DNA of 17,290 nt, taken from positions 1 through 17,290 of the forward strand of contig CAJOMY010000015.1 of assembly GCA_905235775.1 (NCBI GenBank), in the 5' to 3' direction. Origin of the DNA: an uncultured Bacteroidales bacterium. GTDB taxonomy: Bacteria > Bacteroidota > Bacteroidia > Bacteroidales > UBA932. A program made the position numbers and the translations under genes. Under the pieces are notes generated by a model that was not told the origin of the DNA, did not search any database, and saw nothing but the letters and a program-made list of their open reading frames with translations. Below, piece by piece: positions 8,233 to 16,915 of this stretch (the stretch's first letter is position 1; every line of letters begins with the position of its first letter).

Positions 8233-11200
8233 ATGCAAAGCAAAGGTGCTATCAGATTCGTCACGATCTGCCTCCTGCTCGCCTGCTTCTGGCAGCTGTC
8301 CTTCACCGCGGTGACGGCCTTCCACAACAAGAAGGCCGAGCAGCGCGCCGAGCAGATTGCCCTCGCCAGCGACATCAACGCCATCGACGAGGCGGACCGT
8401 GCTTTCTATCTCGATTCCATCCGGAAGATCGAATCCCGCCGCTATACGGATTCCATTTCCGGCGAGAAGGTTTATTTGGGTTATACTTTCAAACAGGTAC
8501 AGAACCAGGAGATCAACCTCGGCCTCGACCTCAAGGGCGGCATGAACGTCATGCTGCAGGTCCAGCTCGAGGATCTCGTGCGTGCGCTGTCCGGCGGCAA
8601 CCAGACCCCTGAGTTCCAGCAGGCCATCGCGCAGGCCAAGAGCCGCAGCGTCAATTCGCAGTCCGACTTCATCACCCTGTTCGCCGAGGCCTTCAAGGAG
8701 GTCGCTCCGACCACCCGCCTCGCCCAGGTCTTCGGTACCTACGAGATGCGTGACCGCATCAAGCCCGAGTCCACCGACGACCAGGTCATCACCGTGATCC
8801 GGGAAGAGGCCGAGAGCGCCGTGTCGAACTCGTTCAACGTCCTGCGCAACCGTATCGACCGTTTCGGCGTCACGCAGCCGTCCATCCAGAAGATCGGCAA
8901 CACCGGCCGCATCCTCGTGGAGCTTCCGGGCGTGAAGGAGCCGGAGCGTGTGCGCAAGCTGCTCCAGGGCACCGCCTCCCTCGAGTTCTGGCCCACTTTC
9001 ACCTATGACGAGATGGCCTCCTACCTCGACGAGGCCAACACCCGCCTCGCGGAGATCCTCTCCGCCAGTGAGCCGGATGCTGCAGAAGCAGTCCCCGAAG
9101 AGGCCGTCGATGCCGTGTCCGCCGAGCTGCAGGCCCAAAGCGCCGCCGCCGAGGACGCCAGCCTCGCCGCCGCCCGCAAGGCCAACCCGCTCTACGCGGT
9201 GCTGAGCCCGTCCGGCATGCGCGGCAACGCCTGCATCGGCTTCGCCGCCGCTGCGGATACCGCCCAGATCAACAAATACCTCAACATGCCGGAGATCGAA
9301 GCCATCTTCCCGGCTGAGTTCCGCCCGATGTGGTCGGTCCAGCCGTCCTCCTACATGCAGAGCAACAACATTTATGAGCTCATCGCCATCAAGGCCACGT
9401 CCCGCGACGGCAAGGCCCCGCTCGACGGCGGCTCCGTGACCGACGCGCACGTCGACTACGACCAGCGCCGCGGCGGCAGCCCGGGCGTGAGCATGACGAT
9501 GAACGCCGAAGGCGCCAACGTGTGGGCCCGCCTGACCAAGGAGAACATCGGCCGCCAGGTCGCCATCGTCCTCGACGGCACGGTGTATTCCTACCCGACC
9601 GTCCAGAGCGAGATCACCGGCGGTTCCTCCTCCATCACCGGCAACTTCACCATCGACGAGGCCACCGACCTGACCAACGTGCTCAAGTCCGGCAAGCTTC
9701 CCGCTCCGGCCACGATCGTGCAGGAGCAGGTCGTCGGTCCGTCCCTCGGCGCCGAGTCCATCCGCGCCGGTCTCCTCTCCTTCATCATCGCGTTCTGCCT
9801 CGTCCTGGTCTACATGCTGCTCTTCTACAAGGGCGCGGGCGTGGCCGCCGACATCGCGCTGCTGTCCAACGTGGTGCTCCTCTTCGGCACCCTGTCCGCC
9901 TTCGGCGCCGTGCTGACGCTGCCGGGTATCGCCGGTCTCGTCCTGACGCTGGGTATGGCCGTGGACGCCAACGTGATCATCTATGAGCGCGTGAAGGAAG
10001 AGCTCAAAGCCGGCAAGGGCCTGGGCAAGGCCGTCTCCGACGGCTACAAGAACGCCTACTCCGCCATCATCGACGGTCAGGTGACCACCCTCCTGACGGG
10101 TCTGGTGCTCTTCTTCTTCGGTTCCGGTCCGATCAAGGGCTTCGCCACCACGCTCATCATCGGTATCATCACCTCCGTGCTGACGTCCATCTTCATCACC
10201 CGCCTGATCTTCGACGACCGCATCCAGAAGGGCAAGAGCATCTCCTTCGAGAACAAGTGGTCCGCGAACTTCCTGAAGAATACGCACATCAACTTCCTGG
10301 ACGGCCGCAAGTGGTCCTACATCCTCTCCGGCGCCCTCATCGTGATCGCACTCGGCTCGATGTTCATCAAGGGCTTCACCTATGGCGTCGACTTCACCGG
10401 CGGCCGCACCTACGTGGTCCGCTTCGACAAGCCGGTGACCGCCGAGGAGGTCCGTTCCGCCGTGAACCGGACGTTCAACCTCGCCGATCCCGAGTCCTCC
10501 GTCGAGGTCAAGCAGTTCGGCGGCGACAGCCAGATGAAGATCACGACCTCCTACAAGTTCAAGGACGAATCCTCCTCGGTCGACACCGAAATCGAAGGCA
10601 TGCTCTACGAATCCCTGAAGGACTTCTACGTGGAGCCCGTGACTTACGAGAGCTTCACCTCCACGCTGGAGAACCCGAACGGTATCATCTCCTCCGACAA
10701 GGTGGGCGCCTCCATAGCCAATGACATCAAGCGCAACGCTGTCATCTCCATCATCCTCGCCCTGATCGTCATCTTCGCGTATATCGCGATGCGGTTCAAG
10801 GGTTGGAACTGGGGTCTCGGCGGCGTGGTCTCGCTGGCCCACACCGCGATCATCATCATCGGCTTCTTCTCCCTGTTCAGCGGCATCCTGCCGTTCAACC
10901 TGGACGTGGACCAGACCTTCATCGCGGCCATCCTGACGATCATCGGCTACGCCATCAACGACAACGTGGTGATCTTCGACCGTATCCGTGAGAACCTCGC
11001 GCTCCACCCGAGCGAAGACTTCAAGCAGACGGTCAACAAGTCCCTCAACGCGACCCTGACCCGTACGGTCAACACCTCGGTCTCCACGCTCCTGCCGATG
11101 CTCGCCATCGCGATCTTCGGCGGCGAGTCCATCCGCGGCCTGTCCGTCGCGCTCTGCCTCGGTGTGCTGATCGGCACCTACGCCTCCATCATGATCGGCA

Positions 11201-11265
11201 CCCCGATCATGTACGACGCCGAAATGGCCGCCCGCAAGAAGGCCGCCGCCGCGAAGAAGAAGTAA
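8233..11265 (+). CDS. secDF: SecDF fusion, protein translocase accessory subunit
   Basis: Inner-membrane RND-type motor that uses the proton gradient to help pull proteins out of SecYEG. The single 1010-residue chain joins SecD and SecF, the usual form in Bacteroidota. Order: first membrane helix at about 6-28; SecD motif LGLDLKGG (around 97-103); periplasmic head with an Ala/Glu-rich stretch at about 275-315; SecD membrane block from about 505 to 665 with VDANVIIYER (Asp578, proton pathway); a further helix near 700; SecF motif YGVDFTGG (717-724); and a SecF membrane block from about 835 with INDNVVIFDRIREN (Asp910). It ends in a lysine-rich cytoplasmic tail, AARKKAAAAKKK. It has its own promoter and is followed by a hairpin repeat and a strong terminator, so it forms a single-gene unit. 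All these lipoproteins and secreted enzymes depend on this export route, but the genes are otherwise unrelated. Confidence 0.97.
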   Translation: MQSKGAIRFVTICLLLACFWQLSFTAVTAFHNKKAEQRAEQIALASDINAIDEADRAFYLDSIRKIESRRYTDSISGEKVYLGYTFKQVQNQEINLGLDLKGGMNVMLQVQLEDLVRALSGGNQTPEFQQAIAQAKSRSVNSQSDFITLFAEAFKEVAPTTRLAQVFGTYEMRDRIKPESTDDQVITVIREEAESAVSNSFNVLRNRIDRFGVTQPSIQKIGNTGRILVELPGVKEPERVRKLLQGTASLEFWPTFTYDEMASYLDEANTRLAEILSASEPDAAEAVPEEAVDAVSAELQAQSAAAEDASLAAARKANPLYAVLSPSGMRGNACIGFAAAADTAQINKYLNMPEIEAIFPAEFRPMWSVQPSSYMQSNNIYELIAIKATSRDGKAPLDGGSVTDAHVDYDQRRGGSPGVSMTMNAEGANVWARLTKENIGRQVAIVLDGTVYSYPTVQSEITGGSSSITGNFTIDEATDLTNVLKSGKLPAPATIVQEQVVGPSLGAESIRAGLLSFIIAFCLVLVYMLLFYKGAGVAADIALLSNVVLLFGTLSAFGAVLTLPGIAGLVLTLGMAVDANVIIYERVKEELKAGKGLGKAVSDGYKNAYSAIIDGQVTTLLTGLVLFFFGSGPIKGFATTLIIGIITSVLTSIFITRLIFDDRIQKGKSISFENKWSANFLKNTHINFLDGRKWSYILSGALIVIALGSMFIKGFTYGVDFTGGRTYVVRFDKPVTAEEVRSAVNRTFNLADPESSVEVKQFGGDSQMKITTSYKFKDESSSVDTEIEGMLYESLKDFYVEPVTYESFTSTLENPNGIISSDKVGASIANDIKRNAVISIILALIVIFAYIAMRFKGWNWGLGGVVSLAHTAIIIIGFFSLFSGILPFNLDVDQTFIAAILTIIGYAINDNVVIFDRIRENLALHPSEDFKQTVNKSLNATLTRTVNTSVSTLLPMLAIAIFGGESIRGLSVALCLGVLIGTYASIMIGTPIMYDAEMAARKKAAAAKKK

Positions 11266-11270
11266 TTTTC

Positions 11271-11295
11271 GTCATTCCCGGCTTGACCGGGAATC
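11271..11295 (+). repeat. 25-nt REP-like hairpin element, copy 2 (plus orientation)
   Basis: GTCATTC-N13-GAATC. The arms ATTCCCGG (11274-11281) and CCGGGAAT (11287-11294) form a perfect 8-bp stem with loop CTTGA. It begins 6 bp after the secDF stop. No run of T follows, so it is not an intrinsic terminator by itself. It shares length and both ends with the element at 779-803, which lies in the opposite orientation. Confidence 0.68.
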
Positions 11296-11314
11296 CCAAA
11301 AGTTATCAACAATG

Positions 11315-11350
11315 AACCCCCGCCTTGCAGAAGGTCGGGGGTTTTTGTTT
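11315..11350 (+). terminator. Rho-independent terminator after secDF
   Basis: AACCCCCG (11315-11322) pairs with CGGGGGTT (11336-11343), and inside it CCTT pairs with AAGG around a GCAG loop, with one bulged T (11335). The stem runs into TTTTTGTTT. This is a strong hairpin plus T-tract on the plus strand. It ends only about 15 bp before the dnaE start codon, so the dnaE promoter is squeezed against or into it. Confidence 0.87.
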
Positions 11351-11357
11351 ATATTTG
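11350..11357 (+). promoter_or_regulatory. dnaE -7 promoter box, almost abutting the start codon
   Basis: TATATTTG fits TAnnTTTG. The only -33-like bases at a suitable distance are CTTG at 11324-11327 (22-bp spacer), inside the terminator stem. Transcription would begin about 4-8 bases downstream, that is at or just before the ATG at 11365, giving a leaderless or nearly leaderless message. The -33 element is weak. Confidence 0.5.
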
Positions 11358-11364
11358 TACAGTC

Positions 11365-14300
11365 ATGTCCTTCGTACACCTGCACGTCCATACCCAATAC
11401 TCCATCCTCGACGGGATGAGCGACATCGAGAAGCTCTTCCGCCGCGCGGAGGAGCTCGGGATGCCGGGCCTGGCCATCACCGACCACGGCAACATGTACG
11501 GTGTCAAGGACTTCTGCGACGTCGCGAAGAAGCACCCCGACGTGAAGCCCGTCCTGGGTTGCGAGATCTATGTGACGCAGCACTACGACCACCGCCTCAA
11601 GGACAACGAGCACAAGAAATACTACCACCTCATCCTCCTGGCCAGGAATTACACGGGCTACCGCAACCTCATGAAGATCGTGTCCACGGGGCACATCGAG
11701 GGCAACTACTACAAGCCCCGCGTGAGCCACGAAGTGCTGGAGCGCTACCATGAGGGACTGATCTGCTGCTCCGCCTGCATGGCCGGCGAAGTGCCCCACG
11801 GCATCCTCGCGGGCGATACGGAGGGCGTGGACCGCGCCATCGCGTGGCACAAGCGCGTCTTCGGGGAGGATTACTATCTGGAGGTCATGCTCCACAAGAC
11901 GGAGGTGCCCGGGATGTCGCTGGACCTCTACGAGCAGCAGAAGGAATACGCCGCCCGCATCTTCGAGCTCGCCGAAAAGCACGGCGTGAAGGTCGTGGCG
12001 ACCAACGACGTGCACTTCGTCCGCAAGGAGGACGGCCCGGCGCACGACCGCCTGATCTGCCTGACTACGAACGCGATGGTGGACGACCCCAAGCGCCTGC
12101 GCTACACGCAGCAGGAATACCTCAAGAGCGAGGAAGAGATGGCCGCCCTGTTCCCGGACCATCCGGAGGCCCTGGCAAACACGCTGGAGGTCCTGGACAA
12201 GGTGGAGCGCTATGAGATCGACCGCGGCCACGTGCTGCCGAAATTCGAGCTTCCCCGGGACTTCCTCGCGGACATCGACGCCCAGCTCGCAAAATACGCC
12301 GACATCATCGAGAACGGCCGGTACGACATCTCCAAGGACAAGGAGGGCAACGAAGTCAAGACCTACCGCGGCGACGAGTTCTGCCGCTCGGTCGCCTACC
12401 TCTGCCACCTGACCTACGAAGGCGCGCACCGGCGCTATGGCGACACGCTCACGTCCGAGCAGCAGGACCGCCTGCACTTCGAGCTGATGACCATCTCGTT
12501 CATGGGCTTCCCGGACTATTTCCTCATCGTCCAGGATTTCATCAACTGGGGCCGCCGGAACGGCGTGTCCGTGGGGCCGGGACGCGGCTCCGCCGCCGGC
12601 TCCTGCGTGGCCTACTGCCTCGGCATCACCAACCTCGACCCGATCCGGTACGACCTCCTCTTCGAGCGTTTCCTCAACCCGGAGCGCATCTCCATGCCGG
12701 ATATCGACGTCGATTTCGACGATGAGGGGCGCTACCGCGTGATCCAGTACGTGCAGGACCGCTACGGCGCGGACCACATCTCCCACGTCATCACCTTCGG
12801 CACCATGGCCGCGAAGCTGGCCGTCAAGGACGTGGCACGCATCTCGAACCTCTCGATCCCGGAGTCCAACCGCCTCACGAAGATGATTCCCGACCGGCCC
12901 ATCATCGTCCGGGAGAACGGCGAGGAGAAGGAATACAAGCCCACGCTGGCCAACAGCGTGAAATATATCAAGGAGCTCAAGCACGAGTACGAGGAGGGTG
13001 AGCCGCTGGTGCGCGAAGTGCTGGACTACGCCCTTCAGCTGGAGGGCTGCATCCGCCAGACGGGCATCCACGCCTGCGCGATGATCATCGGCCGCGGCAA
13101 CCTCACCGACTACATCCCCATCACGCTGGGCACGGACAAGGCCACGGGGCAGGAAGTCTGGGTGAGCCAGTATGAGGGCACCAAGATCGAGGACGTGGGC
13201 ATGCTGAAGATGGATTTCCTGGGGCTGAAGACCCTGTCCATCATCGACCGCGCCCTCGCGATGATCAAGAAACGCTTCGGCCGGGACATCGACATCGAGA
13301 AGATCCCCATCGACGATCCCGAGGTCTTTGCGCTCTATGCCCGCGGCGACACCAAGAGCATCTTTCAGTTTGAATCCGGCGGCATGAAGGAGTGGCTGAT
13401 CCGTCTGCACCCCGAGCGCTTCGAGGACCTGATCGCCATGAACGCCCTCTACCGCCCCGGCCCGATGGACTACATTCCGGATTTCGTGGCCGGCAAGAAC
13501 GACCCGTCCAAGATCCACTACGACCTCCCCGAGATGGAGGATCTGCTCAAGGAGACCTATGGCGTCACGGTCTACCAGGAGCAGGTGATGCGCCTGTCGC
13601 AGAAGCTCGCCGGCTTCTCCAAGGGCAAGGCGGACAAGCTCCGCAAGGCCATGGGCAAGAAGCAGAAGTCGGTGCTCGACTCCCTCAAGGAGTCCTTCAT
13701 GAAGGGAGCCCTCGCGAACGGGCACCCCGAGGCCGTCCTGAACAAGATCTGGTCCGACTGGGAGGCTTTCGCCAAATACGCCTTCAACAAGTCGCACGCC
13801 ACCTGCTACGCCTGGGTGAGCTATCAGACCGCCTGGATCAAGGCCCATTATCCGTCCGAATTCCAGGCCTCCAACCTCACGCAGAACATCTCCAACATGG
13901 ACGAGATGAAGGAGATCATGGCGGACTGCCGCAAGGCCGGCATCAAGGTGCTCAGCCCGGATGTCAACGAGTCCGAGGCCCAGTTCTCCGTCAATCACAA
14001 CGGCGACATCCGCTACGGGCTCGGGGGCTTGAAGGGCTTCGGCGACAACGTCGTGCAGGCCATCATCGACGAGCGCAGCGAGCACGGCGCCTTCCAGGAC
14101 CTGTTCGATTTCGTGGAGCGCATGGCGGAGATGCTGAACCGCCGCGCGCTTGAGACATTGGTCTATTCGGGCGCGCTGGACTCCTTCGGCTACAAGCGTT
14201 CGCAGTTCTTCCTGCCCTGCAAGAACGGGGAGCTGTGCATCGACGAAATCGTCAAATACGCGGGCCTCTTCCGCAACGACCAGCTGGACTCCGCCAACTC

Positions 14301-15060
14301 GCTCTTCGGCGAGGTGGAGGAGCTCAAACCCGTGCGGCCGGAAGTGCCGACCTTCTCCGGCGAGGAGGACGTCCTGGCGTTGCTTCAGCAGGAGAAGGAA
14401 TTCGTGGGCATGTACCTGTCCTCGCATCCGCTGGACCGCTACCGCTTCGAGATCGATACCTTCACGGACTGCAAGCTGACGGCGCTGCAGGAGCGCATCG
14501 ACACGTGCGAGGCCGCCGACAAGGCCGGCAAGGCCGCCGTGGCGGGCATCGTGACGGACGTCAAGACCATTACCACGCGCAGCGGCTCCCCGGGCGCCCG
14601 CGTGATGGTCGAGGACTTCGACGGGACCTGTGAATTCGCCCTCTTCGGCAAGGACTACGAGGCCCTGCTGCCCTACATGCAGCTGCATGCGCAGATCTTC
14701 ATCGAGGGAGAGATCAGCCCGCGCTACTTCGTCAAACCGGAGGAGCGCGCCCAGGGGAAAAGGGTGCCTTACGGCTTCAAGATCAAAAAGATAAGCTTGC
14801 TGGGCAACCTGGGCGAATCCCTCATCACCGGCGTCATTCTCCAGATTGACACCAGCAGCCTGTCCCAGACATTCCGATCCTCCCTCGTGAAAATCCTCAA
14901 AGCCCACAAAGGCAATACCCCGCTTTCCGTCTGCCTTCACGACAAGCCCACGGGCTACAACCTGGAGTTCAAGTCCAAGAAATACGCCGTCGCCGTCAGC
15001 GAGCCCTTCATCTCCGAGCTCCAGCGCCAGGGCATCACCTACTCCGTCGCGCACAAATAG
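11365..15060 (+). CDS. dnaE: DNA polymerase III alpha subunit
   Basis: Replicative DNA polymerase catalytic subunit, 1231 residues, a normal length for the family. N-terminal PHP domain: HLHVHTQYSILDG (His5, His7, His9, Asp16), AITDHGN, the ICCSACMAGEVPHG cysteine motif and NDVHF. All expected metal ligands appear present, so a PHP 3'-5' proofreading nuclease could be active. Polymerase core: the acidic motif PDIDVDFDDEGR (Asp446, Asp448) and MKMDFLG (Asp617) give the three catalytic aspartates; PGRGSAAGSCVAYCLGIT and FAKYAFNKSHATCYAW are further signatures. A clamp-binding-like ANSLFG occurs at 977-982, followed by an OB-fold at about 1058-1115 (AGIVTDVKTITT). The ATG chosen gives the standard MSFVHLHVHT start. 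The gene contains no TTA, CTA or TCA codon. It is monocistronic, with a terminator before it and a convergent gene after it. Confidence 0.98.
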   Translation: MSFVHLHVHTQYSILDGMSDIEKLFRRAEELGMPGLAITDHGNMYGVKDFCDVAKKHPDVKPVLGCEIYVTQHYDHRLKDNEHKKYYHLILLARNYTGYRNLMKIVSTGHIEGNYYKPRVSHEVLERYHEGLICCSACMAGEVPHGILAGDTEGVDRAIAWHKRVFGEDYYLEVMLHKTEVPGMSLDLYEQQKEYAARIFELAEKHGVKVVATNDVHFVRKEDGPAHDRLICLTTNAMVDDPKRLRYTQQEYLKSEEEMAALFPDHPEALANTLEVLDKVERYEIDRGHVLPKFELPRDFLADIDAQLAKYADIIENGRYDISKDKEGNEVKTYRGDEFCRSVAYLCHLTYEGAHRRYGDTLTSEQQDRLHFELMTISFMGFPDYFLIVQDFINWGRRNGVSVGPGRGSAAGSCVAYCLGITNLDPIRYDLLFERFLNPERISMPDIDVDFDDEGRYRVIQYVQDRYGADHISHVITFGTMAAKLAVKDVARISNLSIPESNRLTKMIPDRPIIVRENGEEKEYKPTLANSVKYIKELKHEYEEGEPLVREVLDYALQLEGCIRQTGIHACAMIIGRGNLTDYIPITLGTDKATGQEVWVSQYEGTKIEDVGMLKMDFLGLKTLSIIDRALAMIKKRFGRDIDIEKIPIDDPEVFALYARGDTKSIFQFESGGMKEWLIRLHPERFEDLIAMNALYRPGPMDYIPDFVAGKNDPSKIHYDLPEMEDLLKETYGVTVYQEQVMRLSQKLAGFSKGKADKLRKAMGKKQKSVLDSLKESFMKGALANGHPEAVLNKIWSDWEAFAKYAFNKSHATCYAWVSYQTAWIKAHYPSEFQASNLTQNISNMDEMKEIMADCRKAGIKVLSPDVNESEAQFSVNHNGDIRYGLGGLKGFGDNVVQAIIDERSEHGAFQDLFDFVERMAEMLNRRALETLVYSGALDSFGYKRSQFFLPCKNGELCIDEIVKYAGLFRNDQLDSANSLFGEVEELKPVRPEVPTFSGEEDVLALLQQEKEFVGMYLSSHPLDRYRFEIDTFTDCKLTALQERIDTCEAADKAGKAAVAGIVTDVKTITTRSGSPGARVMVEDFDGTCEFALFGKDYEALLPYMQLHAQIFIEGEISPRYFVKPEERAQGKRVPYGFKIKKISLLGNLGESLITGVILQIDTSSLSQTFRSSLVKILKAHKGNTPLSVCLHDKPTGYNLEFKSKKYAVAVSEPFISELQRQGITYSVAHK

Positions 15061-15082
15061 TCATTAAGGACTTCTGGAAGGA

Positions 15083-15100
15083 ACAGGACTTTCCTGTCTT
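15083..15100. terminator. Weak hairpin between convergent dnaE and lipoprotein genes
   Basis: ACAGGA (15083-15088) and TCCTGT (15092-15097) form a 6-bp stem with a 3-nt loop in the 83-bp convergent gap, followed on the plus strand by CTTTACGCTTT. It could end transcription from either side, but the T-tract is poor and the stem short. Confidence 0.33.
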
Positions 15101-15143
15101 TACGCTTTCCGTGACGACTGCCACCTCTTTCTATACAGCGTTC

Positions 15144-16904
15144 TTATCGGCCGAAGCCGGGGCCGCCCATCCCGCCGGGGCCCATCCCGCCGGGGCCCAT
15201 CCCGCCGGGACCCATCCCGCCACCACCGCTGTAGGCGGAGAGCGCCACGTCGCTGCCGCCGGTGGCGGCGGTGGCGCCCATTCCGGCGAAGAATTTTGTG
15301 CCGGAGGCCGTGACGCCTGATTTCAACGTCGTCGTGCCACCCGTAGAGACAACCATCGTGTTGCCGCCGCGGGACGGCGTCTGGAAGGCCAGCGCGAGCG
15401 CTCCGTCCCGGTAGAGGCCATACCAGGTTTTGCTGCTCCAGTTTGCGGAATAGCAGGTCTGGGAAAGACTGGCGCCGTTTTCCAGGCCTCCCAGGGACAC
15501 GAGCGTGCCACTGATGACATACAATTTGTAGCCTCCTTCGGTGTTGGCGTCCACGGCGACCTCGGGCGAGCCGCTGCCGACGGCATAGACCAGGGCGCCC
15601 TGGATGTAGCAGTTGCCGTTGGCGTCAATGCCGTCGTTGCCGGTGGAGATGGCGCAGATGCGTCCGCCGCCGAGGATCATGTGGCTGCCGGAATTGATCG
15701 CATCGTCGGAAGATGTCGCGTAGATGTCGCCGCCGGTGACGATCAGTTCTCCCTTGGCCTCAATAGCCTCATGATTCGCAGCCGAGACGTTCACGGTGCC
15801 GCCCGTAATGACAAGTTTCCCGTCGAATTTAATGCCTTTGGCGGAGCAGGAGGTGTCCTCCAGTCCGACAGCGTCCGCGCCCGTTATTTCATAGTTTGTA
15901 CCCGTCACGGTGATGTCCACGGTGCCGCCTGCGATCAGTCCCGCCGCGTCGCCGCTGATGCCCTTGCCGCCCTGGCCGCTGTTGGTGACGGAGAGCGCGC
16001 CGCCGTTCATCACGAAGGCCACGTCTGCCTTGATGCCGGACGAGGAAGAGAGATCCGTGAGGTCGGAGTCGTCTACGCCGCCTGAGGCGGTGAGCGTGGT
16101 CCGGCCGCCGTCGATGCGGACAGTGCCGTCGGAGGTGATCGCCTTCTTGCCTTCGTTGCTGACGCTCACCTCCAGCGTGCCGCCGCCGATTACGACGGCG
16201 TCCTTGCCGCGGAGGCCGTGGCCCTTGGCGGCGCTGATGCTGATGGCCGGGCCGTCCAGCACACGCACGTAGTCATCCGAGGAGATGCCAGCCTTGCCGC
16301 CGGTGGACGTCACGCTGAGCGAGCCGCTGCCGCTGAAGACGAGCTGCGCTTCGCTGAAGAAGGCCCCCTTCTCGTCTTCGTCTTCCGGGGTGTCGGTGTA
16401 CTTCTTGCCGTCTGCAAGCTTGTTGGTTCCGTTCACGACCACAAACGTGCGCTTTTTGTTCTGGTTGTTGATGGCGGCGCCGTTGGGATTCGTCAGGTCG
16501 AGGCCGTTCAGTACGATGGCCTGCTTCTTCTCGCCGTAGAGCTTGAAGAATCCGTCCGCAGCCGCGCCGGACAGCTCGTAACGGATGGCTTCCGAGGTGC
16601 TGTTGTTCACGGTCACGTCGTTGCCGGAGACGGTCACGATGCCGTTCTCGTCGCCGCTCACCGTCGCACCCGCGTCGGCAAATACAATGGAGATGGTGCG
16701 GTCGAAGGTGGTGTTCGCGATTGCGTCCTCTTCATCCTCAAGTATAAAGGGATCTTCGATGGACGTGTCCGGCGTCACGGGATTGACGGGGGTGCCGGTA
16801 TTGGTGTTTTCGCCCTGCCCGTTCGGGTTGAGGGGGTCGGACTGCTCGCAGCCGCCGCAAACCAGCAGCAGGGGGAGCAGGAAGGTGGAAATTAACTTTT
16901 TCAT
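15144..16904 (-). CDS. Cthe_2159-type beta-helix carbohydrate-binding lipoprotein with Gly/Pro/Met repeat tail
   Basis: A 586-residue secreted protein on the minus strand. It has a lipoprotein-type signal MKKLIST...LLVCGGC (Cys19 likely lipidated, though the -3 residue Cys16 is atypical), then an Asn/Thr/Pro-rich linker to about 55. From about 60 to 500 it consists of repeated short beta rungs such as GGTLEVSVSNEGKKAITSDG, GGTVNVSAANHEAIEAKG and SSDDAINSG...STGNDGIDANG. This pattern fits the family of Clostridium thermocellum Cthe_2159 ('carbohydrate-binding domain-containing protein'), a pectate-lyase-like beta-helix reported to bind cellulose and polygalacturonate without cleaving; the DDAIN and NDGID acidic pairs look like its calcium sites. 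The C-terminus is low-complexity: MGPGG copies ending in GPGFGR. It is divergent from a sensor kinase and convergent with dnaE. Family confidence is good; ligand and role are unknown. Codon 4 is TTA, a codon absent from dnaE and from nearly all of secDF. Confidence 0.83.
   Translation of the reverse strand: MKKLISTFLLPLLLVCGGCEQSDPLNPNGQGENTNTGTPVNPVTPDTSIEDPFILEDEEDAIANTTFDRTISIVFADAGATVSGDENGIVTVSGNDVTVNNSTSEAIRYELSGAAADGFFKLYGEKKQAIVLNGLDLTNPNGAAINNQNKKRTFVVVNGTNKLADGKKYTDTPEDEDEKGAFFSEAQLVFSGSGSLSVTSTGGKAGISSDDYVRVLDGPAISISAAKGHGLRGKDAVVIGGGTLEVSVSNEGKKAITSDGTVRIDGGRTTLTASGGVDDSDLTDLSSSSGIKADVAFVMNGGALSVTNSGQGGKGISGDAAGLIAGGTVDITVTGTNYEITGADAVGLEDTSCSAKGIKFDGKLVITGGTVNVSAANHEAIEAKGELIVTGGDIYATSSDDAINSGSHMILGGGRICAISTGNDGIDANGNCYIQGALVYAVGSGSPEVAVDANTEGGYKLYVISGTLVSLGGLENGASLSQTCYSANWSSKTWYGLYRDGALALAFQTPSRGGNTMVVSTGGTTTLKSGVTASGTKFFAGMGATAATGGSDVALSAYSGGGGMGPGGMGPGGMGPGGMGGPGFGR
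15166..15221 (-). repeat. 15-nt tandem repeat encoding the MGPGG tail
   Basis: On the plus strand CCCATCCCGCCGGGG occurs at 15166-15180 and 15181-15195, then with one change (final A) at 15196-15210, then as an 11-nt partial copy at 15211-15221. The unit is a multiple of three and encodes PGGMG on the minus strand, so copy-number changes would stay in frame. Confidence 0.9.
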
Positions 16905-16915
16905 ATCACATCGGT

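Noticed and set aside
8110..11007. 965-codon open frame on the minus strand opposite secDF
   Set aside because: In register with secDF, no family motifs, composition typical of antisense of a GC-rich gene; secDF is unmistakable.
11271..11295. Hairpin after secDF considered as its terminator
   Set aside because: The stem is perfect but no T-tract follows; the proper terminator is the next hairpin at 11315-11350.
11272..15054. 1260-codon open frame on the minus strand opposite dnaE
   Set aside because: It is exactly in register with dnaE codons and exists because that gene lacks TTA, CTA and TCA. Its translation is low-complexity (many Val, His, Arg, Gly, Asp) with no recognisable domain.
15166..15221. 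Short tandem repeats considered as a CRISPR array
   Set aside because: The 15-nt units are contiguous with no spacers and encode an in-frame Gly/Pro/Met tail of the lipoprotein.
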